A DNA stretch of 64,000 nt, taken from the NCBI GenBank assembly GCA_963698395.1, contig CAVOQQ010000003.1, positions 620,001 to 684,000 on the forward strand, written 5' to 3'. The stretch is from JBBQUN01 sp963698395. GTDB lineage: Bacteria; Actinomycetota; Acidimicrobiia; Acidimicrobiales; SZUA-35. The translations under genes were made by a program, and so were the position numbers. The notes below the pieces were generated by a model. It was not told where the DNA came from. It saw only the letters and a program-made list of their open reading frames with translations, and did no database searches. Of the stretch, positions 52,232 to 61,702 are shown piece by piece; within the stretch, counting starts at the first letter, position 1; each line of letters opens with the position of its first letter.

Positions 52232-53113
52232 ATGACGGAGTCGACACACCGCTGCCTGAGCGTGCGACCCTGGCGGTCGAATGCCGACAGCGCACCGCAC
52301 CTCGGCGAAGTCAGCCGGACCAATCCCCCGCCGCTCGACTGCGAAGCCACGATGGTGCTCTGCGGTCGCCACCACGTCATCCCTGCATACTTCCGACCAT
52401 CCGAGGGTGCCAGGCGACTGCTCGTTCTCTTGCCCGGCGCTCTCGATCGAAGCCGATTCGACGTTTCTTTCCAGCGGGCGTCGTGGGCCCCGGCTTTCGA
52501 CGCCCACGTACTGGCAGTCTCGGATCCGACGATCATGGCGTCGCCGACTGCTGCGTTGGGATGGTTCCAGGGAACGAACGGCCAACCGGTTCTCGAGGAC
52601 CTGGCGGAATGGATCGACCACCTCAGCTCGAGGATGGGGATCAAGCCGTCGGGAGTTGTGCTGTACGGCAGCTCAGCTGGGGGCTTCGCCGGTCTCAAGC
52701 TCGCCGAGTCGCTCCGGGACGCAACCGTTCTCGCTCTCAATCCGCAGCTGTACGTCGAGCGCTACGACCCCGACCATGTCAGGGCGATGCTCGACATCAG
52801 CTACCCGCAGAAGAGCATCGAGGACGTGACCGCGCTTCATCGGGATCACCTGCATGTCAGTGCGTCGATCGTCGACCGCCGTGCACCCTGTTGCATCGTG
52901 CAGAACACCTACGACCGGGTGCATCACCGGCACCACCTGTTGCCATTTCTCGGAACCGTTGGGCTGGACTTCGCCGAAGGCTCGCTCGAACGGTTCACGC
53001 TTCGCCCTGGCTTTCAGGCCTTCTGCTACCGCGATTTCGAGAACGGTCACAGCCCGCCTGGTCGATCCTGCGAGTCCCTCATCATCTCGGCCGGGCTGGC
53101 CTACGGTGCGTGA
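52232..53113 (+). CDS. Alpha/beta serine hydrolase of the RiPP-like locus
   Basis: A 293-residue hydrolase. RRLLVLLPGALDRSRFDVSF is the oxyanion strand, GVVLYGSSAGGFAGLKLAES the nucleophile elbow (Ser in GSSAGG), VQNTYDRVHHRHH the likely acid and YRDFENGHSPPG the likely His. No signal peptide. AAGGAGGTGA, an almost perfect anti-16S match, lies 5 nt before the ATG, so translation should be strong. It is first in a tightly packed operon with the NHLP-like gene and the LanM-like gene. Possible jobs are leader cleavage, ester hydrolysis or product release. Confidence 0.78.
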   Translation: MTESTHRCLSVRPWRSNADSAPHLGEVSRTNPPPLDCEATMVLCGRHHVIPAYFRPSEGARRLLVLLPGALDRSRFDVSFQRASWAPAFDAHVLAVSDPTIMASPTAALGWFQGTNGQPVLEDLAEWIDHLSSRMGIKPSGVVLYGSSAGGFAGLKLAESLRDATVLALNPQLYVERYDPDHVRAMLDISYPQKSIEDVTALHRDHLHVSASIVDRRAPCCIVQNTYDRVHHRHHLLPFLGTVGLDFAEGSLERFTLRPGFQAFCYRDFENGHSPPGRSCESLIISAGLAYGA

Positions 53114-53426
53114 CCGACCGCAGACCATCGCCGACCTCGTCGGCGCCCTCCTCGTGGCCCGCATCAAGGAACAGCCCGGCTTTCGGGCAGCGTTGCTCGC
53201 TCAGCCCCAGCCGTGGGTGACGGCGATCATCCGGGAGGCATTGGGCGACGAGCGCCCTGCCGAGGTCACCCAACTGGCTCGAGGCATCGATGTCGAGAGC
53301 GGCTTACGCTCAGGACGGTGGCACTGCGAACCGGCAGGGGTCGAGGTCGTGTCGCGTGCCCACTCCTACGAGGTCGCGATCGACGCCCGCATGATCGAAC
53401 TCGAGACCGGCCCGATCGTGCGATGA
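53106..53426 (+). CDS. NHLP-leader-like small protein
   Basis: A 106-residue protein starting from GTG 53106, which overlaps the hydrolase stop. IADLVGALLVARIKEQPGFR, then AALLAQPQPWVTAIIREALG, resembles nitrile-hydratase-like leader peptides (NHLP), where the motif is PxFRxxLLxDP followed by a helix. The C-terminal ~50 residues (GIDVESGLRSGRWHCEPAGV, RAHSYEVAIDARMIELETGP) have a single Cys. It may be a second precursor, a leader-recognition protein or an unrelated small protein. Its stop overlaps the LanM-like ATG (ATGA). Confidence 0.5.
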   Translation: MRDRPQTIADLVGALLVARIKEQPGFRAALLAQPQPWVTAIIREALGDERPAEVTQLARGIDVESGLRSGRWHCEPAGVEVVSRAHSYEVAIDARMIELETGPIVR

Positions 53427-55669
53427 CGATCGATGAAGCGGCGAACGCCGCCGAGCGTGAACTCGTCGCCCGCGTCGATCGGGGAATCCCCGAGGTCGGC
53501 AAGACCGCGGCGGACGTGCGCGACATACGTCGCGGGTTGTCGGATCCCCATCGCGGCCGTCGCCAGGTTGCCGAGGTCGTGTTCGACGATGGAACATCGT
53601 GGTTCCTCAAGCCTCGATCACTCCAACCAGAGCGGTGGTTCAGCGACGTGCTGAGCGCGCTCGACGAGTCGTGGCGAACGGCGCCGCCGCCGTATCGAGT
53701 GGTCGACCTCGGCGACCACGGCTGGATGAGCAAGGTCGAGGCTTCGGCCATCCCGAGTACCGAAGGCTTCTGGCGCCGGACCGGTGCTGTCGTCGCCACG
53801 ATGCACGTGCTCGGCGTCACCGATGTGCACACGGAGAACTTCGTCAACCATGCGGAAACGATGATCCCGATCGATCTGGAGTGCATCGGACAGCCGCTGG
53901 TGGCAACGGCGCCCGACCTCATTCTCAGCGATGGTCCCATGGCCATCGGGGTCCTTCCCCGGACGTTGGGTTGGTACACCGCAACCGCAACCGATCGGTC
54001 GGGGCTTCACCTTGGGAACCTTGCCCATGACACCCCCGTTGCCGATCCCATCGACTTCGTCCGGGGGTATCGGTCGGCCATCGAGATCGCCGGGCGTCTC
54101 GAGCCTGACCAGATCATCCATGGCGACCTCGAAGACATGCCGCTACGGGTTCTCGTTCGGCCCACTGGCGTCTACGTGAGCCACATGAAGCAGATGGGCT
54201 CGGCACGGTGGGCCGATGCAGCACCGGCGCTTCCCGACGAGCTCGCTCGTGTTCTCGGCCCCGGTGGCGTCACCCGTCTCATCGAAGCCGAGGCGGCGGC
54301 GCTTTCGGGGGGCGACGTACCGCTGATCGCAGTGCGTGGTGGCACCCTGATCGCGCTTGGCCCCTCCGAGGAGACAGTGGTCGTCACAGGGCTACGACGG
54401 ACCGCTACCGACGGAATCCGGCGGCGGCTCGAGCTCGCCGGTGATGGCGCCGTGATCCGCGCTTGGTGTCACGACATCGAACTCCGACTCGCTCAGGACG
54501 GCTGGACTGCTGCCTCGGGCCACAAGCGCCGACAATCGGGCACCTTGTTTGGTGAAGGGGAAGAACCCGAGTATGGCGGGCGCCGGCCATGGAGTTTCCG
54601 GGGTCTCCCATGCGACCTGGCCGAGTACCTTGCTGAGCACGCTGTGCGGAACGGTCAACGTGTTCAGTGGCCAACTGATCGGCTTGGTGGACTCAGCGCC
54701 TATCGCGAAATGTCGGCGACGTTGCCGGGCTTGTTCGATGGCGCTGCCGGCATTGCCCTGGCACTTGCGCTGGCTGCGGTCGTCGGCGACGACGAGCGCT
54801 ACGCTCGGCTCGCACTCGACGGATTGCCCGAGATCTCTGCCGTCGGCGACGATCCGACGTTCGACGACGGACAACCCGGGGTCGCGTGGGCGTCGGCGTG
54901 GATCGGCACGCTGCTCGACGAGCCCAACCTGGTGCAGCGCTCGGTCCGATGGATGGTCGGGGTCGCCAACGAACGAGAGCACGGTACTCGACTCGACCTG
55001 GCCGACGGCTGGGCTGGGACCGCGGCCGCAGCACTTTCGATCGCGGCGCTGAGCGACGCGCCGGAAGCGCACAGGCGCGCACGCGCCATCTGTCGAGCCG
55101 GGGCGCAAGAGATTCTCGCCAGTCCGTTCGACAACTGGCCGCCAGCACTGCGGCGTCCCGGTTTTGCTCACGGTGTGACCGGCATCGCCATGGTGCTCCT
55201 CGCCGCAGCCGAGACGTTCGACGATGAGAACTGCCTTCGGGCGGGCCGAACGTTGGCGCTGCTCGAGGACCGCTGGATGGAGCAACGTGACGGCGTCGGC
55301 GGGCGGCGTGCCTCGCTTCTCGATCCGACCAGCCCGGCACTAGTCTCATGGTTCAATGGGAGTGCGGGCTACGTCGGCGCACGGGTACGGGTCGAACGAG
55401 TCTTCACCACCGACGCAGAGCATCTCCGGCGCACCGCGGCCCACATGGAACGCACGCGAGCCATCGACGCATCGCTCGGCTTCGGGACCACCGGAGTCGA
55501 TGCAGCACTTCGACTCGCCGGAAGCAGCGCCCGGTCCCGACAGCGAGTCGCCAATTCCAGCTACCCCGTCGGCCTCGGACTGCTGAGAGGAAGAGCAGGG
55601 CAGCTCCTGGGCGAGCTCATGCAGGGCGCTGGGACGTCGACGACCCCCGATCTCCTGACCTTCTGTTGA
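53423..55669 (+). CDS. lanM: LanM-type lanthipeptide synthetase with a zinc-less cyclase domain
   Basis: A 748-residue protein, shorter than the usual 900-1000. The dehydratase (DUF4135) part has K63 in WFLKPRS, D134-H136-N139 in GVTDVHTENF and D151 in IPIDLECIG, all as in active LanM kinases. The LanC-like part starts near 430 (LPGLFDGAAGIALALALAAV) and keeps H583 in GFAHGVTGIA. The zinc ligands are lost: WCNG is WFNG (F644) and the CHG motif is GFG (G686-F687-G688). It should phosphorylate and eliminate Ser/Thr but not form thioether rings. It overlaps the NHLP-like gene by 4 nt and is followed by a Cys-free precursor-like gene. Confidence 0.85.
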   Translation: MTIDEAANAAERELVARVDRGIPEVGKTAADVRDIRRGLSDPHRGRRQVAEVVFDDGTSWFLKPRSLQPERWFSDVLSALDESWRTAPPPYRVVDLGDHGWMSKVEASAIPSTEGFWRRTGAVVATMHVLGVTDVHTENFVNHAETMIPIDLECIGQPLVATAPDLILSDGPMAIGVLPRTLGWYTATATDRSGLHLGNLAHDTPVADPIDFVRGYRSAIEIAGRLEPDQIIHGDLEDMPLRVLVRPTGVYVSHMKQMGSARWADAAPALPDELARVLGPGGVTRLIEAEAAALSGGDVPLIAVRGGTLIALGPSEETVVVTGLRRTATDGIRRRLELAGDGAVIRAWCHDIELRLAQDGWTAASGHKRRQSGTLFGEGEEPEYGGRRPWSFRGLPCDLAEYLAEHAVRNGQRVQWPTDRLGGLSAYREMSATLPGLFDGAAGIALALALAAVVGDDERYARLALDGLPEISAVGDDPTFDDGQPGVAWASAWIGTLLDEPNLVQRSVRWMVGVANEREHGTRLDLADGWAGTAAAALSIAALSDAPEAHRRARAICRAGAQEILASPFDNWPPALRRPGFAHGVTGIAMVLLAAAETFDDENCLRAGRTLALLEDRWMEQRDGVGGRRASLLDPTSPALVSWFNGSAGYVGARVRVERVFTTDAEHLRRTAAHMERTRAIDASLGFGTTGVDAALRLAGSSARSRQRVANSSYPVGLGLLRGRAGQLLGELMQGAGTSTTPDLLTFC

Positions 55670-55744
55670 AGCCTCGTCGCACGAACGTCGTCGGGCAGCG
55701 AAAGCGAGCCAGGGATGTAACCAGACAGACGATCAGCCGTCCTG

Positions 55745-55772
55745 TTGAACAACACAAGCGCAAACATACAAG
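55745..55772 (+). promoter_or_regulatory. Possible promoter of the precursor-like gene
   Basis: TTGAAC (55745-55750), 16 nt, TACAAG (55767-55772), followed 13 nt later by the ATG at 55785 with GTGAGGGA as ribosome-binding site. A separate promoter would be normal for a RiPP precursor that must outnumber its enzyme. The -10 is imperfect. Confidence 0.35.
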
Positions 55773-55784
55773 TGAGGGACCACC

Positions 55785-56066
55785 ATGACGAACAACGATG
55801 CCGAACTGTTCAATTCGCTCTCGACGAAGCTCGCTTCGCTCGACTTGTCCGACAACGAGTCACAGGCGCTCGACCTGATCCTGAGCCGCGCTGCGGCCCT
55901 GGACAACGACGAAGACGTGAGCGGATTCGCCATGAAGGGACTCCGAGACAATCCCTATGGCGACAAGCCCATCCTGATGAAGGATCGACTCGGCCAGAAG
56001 CTCGGTCTCGGCGCGGGCGTCATCAACGCCTCGGTGCTGACCCCAACCGAGGACGGCCGGGTCTGA
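55785..56066 (+). CDS. Putative RiPP precursor peptide without cysteine
   Basis: A 93-residue acidic peptide. The N-terminal half is a leader-like helix (FNSLSTKLASLDLSDNESQA, LDLILSRAAALDNDEDVSGF). The C-terminal part is MKGLRDNPYGDKPILMKDRL, then GQKLGLGAGVINASVLTPTE and DGRV. There is no cysteine; Ser/Thr in the last 20 residues are limited to the ASVLTPT stretch. Position directly after the LanM-like gene makes it the most likely substrate. It could carry dehydrated residues only, or, with the next gene, a sulfated group. It could also be an accessory protein. Confidence 0.6.
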   Translation: MTNNDAELFNSLSTKLASLDLSDNESQALDLILSRAAALDNDEDVSGFAMKGLRDNPYGDKPILMKDRLGQKLGLGAGVINASVLTPTEDGRV

Positions 56067-56081
56067 GCCAGATCATCGTCG

Positions 56082-57374
56082 GTGCGGCGCATCATGGCCG
56101 CACCGACGATCGTTCCATCTCGAGGCGTTCGCTTGCGTGAGCGAGCCGTTGCGCTGCTCGAGCAGGGGCTTGCGTCGGCGGTGTCCATCGGTTTCGCCCG
56201 CCGTCGAAGCCCGCCGCCCGTCATCGTTGCCCACCTGGATGGACCACCGGGATGGCATGCCGCAGCCCACGCCTTCTCAGAGTGGCATCAATCCGAGCTC
56301 TTGTTTGCTGCGGACCCGCTCGAACTCGCGAGACGAGAAGCCGAGCGTCGCGGCGCTCGCTTGTATCTCATCGACCCCGACCAGAACCTCGGTCAGGGAA
56401 TCGACGTTCGTCGCCCAACGAGCGGCCAGACGGTCGACTGGTTGCTGGCCGAGGCGTTGCGCCTACGCGTTCCCCTCCATCTGATTCCCGTCTGCTCATC
56501 GCCACAACGATGCCGATGCCAGCCATCGTGCGCCGATCGGCGCAGAGGCTTCGGCCACCTGGGGATTCCCGACCCCTACACCGTTCGGCAATCTGCACTC
56601 GATCCCGACGATGACGACCCCGGGACCGCTCCCGAGAGCGTGCACCTCCTGGGAACGCGATTCTGTGGCTCCACGTTGCTCGGCTTGCTGCTGGAGTCCC
56701 ATCCCCAGGTGTTCACAGCGGGGGAGCTCGACACGCTTCCGCACGACTTCCGCCAGCGCTTCATCTGCTCGTGCCGCGTGCCCCTGGATGCGTGCGGATT
56801 CTGGGGCCCCCTCGCGCCCGCGTACTTGGCGTCCGGGGAGGATCGCGTCGTCGACGTCGACGCCCTCATCGCGGCTGCGGCACACCGGGCGGGGTCCACC
56901 GTCGTGATCGACTCGAGCAAACACCTGGCATGGGTGTCGAATCTCCCAACATCACAAGAGCGGCGATATGTCCACATCGTTCGTGATGGCCGGGCCTACC
57001 TGTGGTCGGCTCGGCAGTGGGACGGCACACCCGCTCCCGAGGCGGCGATGCATTGGGCGAGCACCCACGCAGCGATCCTCGACTTCGCCGCCGACCACCA
57101 CGATCGCGTCATGACGGTTCGCTACGAGGACTTGACGACGAGAACGGGCGAGGTGCTGCAAGACCTGTTCGCCTGGATCGGAGTCGACCCCTCACACCTC
57201 GACGTCGGGGCCATGTTGACTCTGACCAGCCACCAGGTGCGGGGCAACCCCATGCGATTCAATCGTAGGGCGATAGCGATCGACGAAGCATGGAAAGACC
57301 ATCTCGACGACACCGACATCGCTGCATTTGACACGATCGCCGGTGATCTTGCTCGTCGACTCGGCTACTCCTAG
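56082..57374 (+). CDS. Sulfotransferase with an extra N-terminal domain
   Basis: A 430-residue protein. The C-terminal ~240 residues are a PAPS-dependent sulfotransferase: TRFCGSTLLGLLLESHPQVF is the 5'-phosphosulfate loop and RRYVHIVRDGRAYLWSARQW the 3'-phosphate motif, with MTVRYEDLTTRTGEVLQDLF after it. The first ~185 residues have no family resemblance and include a Cys cluster (CSSPQRCRCQPSCADRR). The GTG start lies 15 nt after the precursor-like gene; an ATG 12 nt later is possible. It is the last gene before the right att repeat. Target may be the peptide or its maturation product. Confidence 0.8.
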   Translation: MRRIMAAPTIVPSRGVRLRERAVALLEQGLASAVSIGFARRRSPPPVIVAHLDGPPGWHAAAHAFSEWHQSELLFAADPLELARREAERRGARLYLIDPDQNLGQGIDVRRPTSGQTVDWLLAEALRLRVPLHLIPVCSSPQRCRCQPSCADRRRGFGHLGIPDPYTVRQSALDPDDDDPGTAPESVHLLGTRFCGSTLLGLLLESHPQVFTAGELDTLPHDFRQRFICSCRVPLDACGFWGPLAPAYLASGEDRVVDVDALIAAAAHRAGSTVVIDSSKHLAWVSNLPTSQERRYVHIVRDGRAYLWSARQWDGTPAPEAAMHWASTHAAILDFAADHHDRVMTVRYEDLTTRTGEVLQDLFAWIGVDPSHLDVGAMLTLTSHQVRGNPMRFNRRAIAIDEAWKDHLDDTDIAAFDTIAGDLARRLGYS

Positions 57375-57418
57375 GAGCCTGCCCAGCAGTCGGGATACCA
57401 ATCTCGACAAGGCGGGTT

Positions 57419-57479
57419 ACTTGGCGGAGAGAGGGGGATTCGAACCCCCGGTGACCGTGAAGCCACAACGGTTTTCAAG
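57419..57479 (-). repeat. Right att-like repeat inside tRNA-Ser
   Basis: Identical over 61 bp to 51667-51727. It is the 3' half of the intact tRNA-Ser gene plus 3 bp beyond its CCA end. Identity stops right after CTTGAAAACC in the anticodon region. Confidence 0.93.
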
Positions 57480-57511
57480 ACCGACGCAATCGTCCGCTCT
57501 GCCATCTCTCC
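57422..57511 (-). tRNA. tRNA-Ser (anticodon TGA)
   Basis: A 90-nt type II tRNA read on the minus strand. It starts GGAGAGATGGCAGAGCGG, has the anticodon loop CTTGAAA, a long variable arm (GTGGCTTCACGGTCAC region), T-loop TTCGAATC, acceptor pairing GGAGAGA/TCTCTCC and an encoded GCCA 3' end. It is the intact attachment gene of the island. Confidence 0.95.
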
Positions 57512-57722
57512 GTGGTCGAGAATAGCGGCTTCGGGCACCGTTGAACCCGGGCGACCAGGGGCTGCCTCGTCGTGACAGAATGAAAGGCGTCAAAAACAGC
57601 CGTTCGTGGTCGTTTCTGACACCTTCCGAGAGCGGGTGCGCGCCGGGGGATGAGCGCTGACCTTCCGCAGGCGGTCGTCGTCGGCGCCGGGCGTCGCACC
57701 GGCCCGAGGACGACCCGCGCTC

Positions 57723-58433
57723 TCAGGTCGCGGGCACGATGGCGCTGCGACCTTGCCACACCCCGTACTCGGCCAGGGGCCGAAATCGCAGAGCAGCGAA
57801 CTCGTGGTGGAAGTCCTTGCGTCGCTGCTCGGCCATGGCGGCGACGTGACGCTGAGCATCGGGCCGGTCGCTGGTGCCACCCACCATGTCGATCATCTCG
57901 TGCTGGCTCCGCCACATCGAGAACGTGGCGAGGAGGCGTGGCGGCCGCATCCCTGCGACAGCCAGTGTTGCCGCCGGGTGGTCCCGCACCAGCAGCTCGA
58001 CCGGCTTCCCCCATTGGATGAACCGTGGAAGCTGCGGCAGCTTCAGTCGAGCCATGGTCACCGCAACGACCGGTGCGTCGGCGTCGTGCTCTTCGGTCAC
58101 CCGCACCGGCTCGTCGAAGCCCGAGATGTGGCCCCAACGACGCAGGAGTTCGAGCCGGACGTGCCAACCATGGGCGAGCGACGAGCCGAGGCCTGGCGAG
58201 GCCAGGAAGTCATCGATTGCTGCCTCACGCTCCCAGGCAGCAAACACACCCAACCGCCGTGGCTGGAGCCGCGAAGGCGAAGCGAGCGGCAGGCCGAGTT
58301 CCATGGTCGTCATGCATTCCGCGTTGATCAGGCCGCGAACCGTCGCTTGCGTCGGCGGCCGGAGGATTGCCCTCATCGTCGTTCTCGGCCCGACCTCTGC
58401 CAAGTGGAACGTGTGCACCGCCATGGCATTCAA
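57723..58433 (-). CDS. CrtA/spheroidene monooxygenase-like protein
   Basis: A 236-residue protein of two ferredoxin-like halves. PPRLLATFSMWRSQHEMIDM, then EFAALRFRPLAEYGVWQG, is the C-terminal signature of the CrtA family, heme-dependent monooxygenases of carotenoid ketolation. Many actinobacterial members stand outside carotenoid clusters, as here, so the substrate is uncertain. The start may be MNAMAVHTF or the ATG 9 nt later. Confidence 0.72.
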   Translation of the reverse strand: MNAMAVHTFHLAEVGPRTTMRAILRPPTQATVRGLINAECMTTMELGLPLASPSRLQPRRLGVFAAWEREAAIDDFLASPGLGSSLAHGWHVRLELLRRWGHISGFDEPVRVTEEHDADAPVVAVTMARLKLPQLPRFIQWGKPVELLVRDHPAATLAVAGMRPPRLLATFSMWRSQHEMIDMVGGTSDRPDAQRHVAAMAEQRRKDFHHEFAALRFRPLAEYGVWQGRSAIVPAT

Positions 58434-58473
58434 CGTAGGCCGAAGGGAGCGGAGCGTGCTCGATCGGCCTCGG

Positions 58474-59535
58474 TCAACCGGCCGTCATCGCCCGTCGCAA
58501 CGCGGTGCCGCCAAGAGCAAGCAGCGCCGCAGCAAAGGCGGCCAAGATGCCCAGGTTGGACGCGATGTTGCTGAGCGTTGCATCGTCGAACATCAGCTTC
58601 TTCCACCCTTCGAGCGCCCAATAGTGCGGCGTGTACTTCGCTGCGCTTTGCAGGATCGGCGGGAAGAACTCGCTCGGCACCATGCAGCCCCCGATGGCAG
58701 CCAGCACCAGAGCGATCGGCGGGCTTGCCGCCCCGACGGTCTGCTCGGAGGTGAACAGTGATCCCAACAAGATGCCGGTGGCCAAACCGACCAGACCGAA
58801 GATCACGGCCAGGGCGGCTGCGGCCATCGGATTCCCCCAGTCGACACCGAAGGCCAGTGCACCGACGGCAATGATGATGCCGGTCTGGACCATGGCGAGC
58901 GCCATCCACCCGGCGCCGATGCCGATGCCGATCGCTCCGGCGCTGACCGGTGCCGCCATGCTTCGCCGCAACACACCGGATTGGCGAGCCCGCACCAGCA
59001 ACGCCGCCGCTCCCAGGCAGTTGATGAACACGAACAGCACGAGGTTCTGTGCTGCGGTCAGCGCAAAGGCCCCCTTCGATGCCAACCGGTCGTCACCGAC
59101 CGAAACCAGCGACACCGGAACCACCGACGCTTCGTCGACACCGGCTTCGAATCGGTCGATGACCCGCTGCGCTGCCGCCCGGGCGGCAAAGCCCGACGCG
59201 TTGGCATCGTTGGCCAGAAAGCCGTACGAGCCGTCGTCGTTGCGGACGACCGCCCCCTCGAGGTCGAACCGGCGGATCTCGCCCGTCACCTCATCGAGGT
59301 CGTCGCGTCGTTCGGCCTCGATGCCATCTTGGGCGTCGAGCTGCTCGACGATGGCCGCAGTGGTGTCGTCGGCGGGGCCAACGACCGCGATCTCGAGCGC
59401 TTGCACCCCGCCGAAGGTGGTCCCGATGATGAGCATGATCCCCAAGGGAAGGATCAGCATGAAGAACACCGAGGTCTTGTCACGACTCTGTTGGCGAAGC
59501 TGCGCCCCCACGAACGCGCGAATCGAGGACCACAT
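58474..59535 (-). CDS. ABC-2-type exporter permease (second)
   Basis: A 353-residue permease: N-terminal membrane helix (SVFFMLILPLGIMLIIGTTF), an extracytoplasmic domain of ~140 residues, then five helices with the ABC-2 pattern (VLFVFINCLGAAALLVRARQ, AASPPIALVLAAIGGCMVPS). Its ATG shares one base with the stop of the first permease (TGATG). With the partner permease and ATPase upstream it forms an exporter of the YhfE/DrrB-YadG kind for drug, lipid or lantibiotic-like substrates. Confidence 0.85.
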   Translation of the reverse strand: MWSSIRAFVGAQLRQQSRDKTSVFFMLILPLGIMLIIGTTFGGVQALEIAVVGPADDTTAAIVEQLDAQDGIEAERRDDLDEVTGEIRRFDLEGAVVRNDDGSYGFLANDANASGFAARAAAQRVIDRFEAGVDEASVVPVSLVSVGDDRLASKGAFALTAAQNLVLFVFINCLGAAALLVRARQSGVLRRSMAAPVSAGAIGIGIGAGWMALAMVQTGIIIAVGALAFGVDWGNPMAAAALAVIFGLVGLATGILLGSLFTSEQTVGAASPPIALVLAAIGGCMVPSEFFPPILQSAAKYTPHYWALEGWKKLMFDDATLSNIASNLGILAAFAAALLALGGTALRRAMTAG

Positions 59536-60601
59536 CAGTCGCCGACCGTTCGTCGCAGCTGCACGAGGCCGATCGTGCCGAAGCACAAACCGAAGCCGAC
59601 CAGCACCGCCAACGTGGTGCTGATCGAGCCGATCGAGGCAGCGTCGACACTCAACTCGGTGAACGCTTCGAGCGCTCGACCATTCGGTGTGAACGACCGG
59701 AGCGATCGCAACGCCGCAGGGGCGTCAGCCGGACCGGTGAAGTTGCCGCCCAACAGACTCAATCCGAACGTGACGACTGCGGTGAGCGTTGCCGCCTGCT
59801 GGGGAGTTCTCGCCATGCCACCGACGAACGTGGCAACGCCGGCCAGCCCAACGACCGTGGCGACGATGAGCAACATCACGGCGAACGGGCTGCCCCAGTT
59901 GGCACCGAAGATCAGTGTGGTCACGATCCACACCGTCACGAACCCGAGGATCGCCAGCACGCCGACAGCGAGCACCTTTCCAATGAGCACCGACCACAAG
60001 GTGGTCGGGCCCGACAGGATCCGATCGAGGGTTCGGTTCTGCTGATCCTCGAGGATCGACTGTGCCGCCATTCCGGTGGAGAAGAAGAGGAGCAGGATGG
60101 CCATCGACGCCCCGAAGTAGGCGGGAGCCGAGAGATCTCGACCACCGAGCTCGAGCTCGGTGAACTCGGTCGGTGGTCGACCGCCGGTCTCGATGGACGT
60201 GCCGACACTCGAGGCGATGGACCGGGCCACCTGGCCGGTGAGCGACGTCTCCGGATTCTCGATGACGGTCAACCCGAGCCCGGCCACGCCGGGGCCCTCT
60301 TCGAACACGATCGCCGCACCGACGTCGCCATCCTCGACGCCGGCCATCGCCCCCGCCGTGTCGTCGAAGCGAATGAAGGTGACGCTGTCGTTCTCCCCGT
60401 CGACCATCGCCGCAACGATCGGTCCCGAGATCGGTGACCCCGCCGCATCGACCAATCCGATCGAGAAGGAGACCGATGACGTCGAGCTGAACATCAAACC
60501 GAACACGATGGCCATCGCCAGCGGCGCAACGAACGCGGTGATGATGGCGGCGCGGGAACGCAAACCTCGGAGCAATTCGGCACGGGCGATCGTGAACACG
60601 C

Positions 60602-60605
<4 letters not shown>
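59535..60605 (-). CDS. ABC-2-type exporter permease (first)
   Basis: A 356-residue permease with the same topology: helix SRAAIITAFVAPLAMAIVFG, a large extracytoplasmic loop, then helices from FGASMAILLLFFSTGMAAQS to TTLAVLVGFGLCFGTIGLVQ. It overlaps the ATPase gene stop by 4 nt. The two permeases are distantly similar, so a heterodimeric membrane part is likely. The island's RiPP-like locus is only 2 kb away and has no exporter of its own; a functional link is possible but not shown. Confidence 0.85.
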
Positions 60606-61567
<962 letters not shown>

Positions 61568-61702
61568 GGAAAGCAAGCTAGTCAACCTTGGCTCGTCATG
61601 AGCCGGGAACGCCGATGGTCACACCGTCGCTCCTGACCCAAACGCCGTGACCCCACGACGACGCCCGGACCGGCCACCGAGCGCTGGAGACGACCGCGAG
61701 TG

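Larger units (their letters stand above)
51667..57479. mobile_element. 5.8-kb tRNA-Ser genomic island carrying a RiPP-like locus
   Basis: A perfect 61-bp direct repeat bounds the segment, and the right copy is part of the intact tRNA-Ser. Inside are five genes: serine hydrolase, NHLP-like protein, LanM-like synthetase, Cys-free peptide and sulfotransferase. No integrase is inside; the broken integrase is just outside the left repeat. The island therefore looks like a cargo segment left from, or in tandem with, an integrase-carrying element. Confidence 0.78.
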
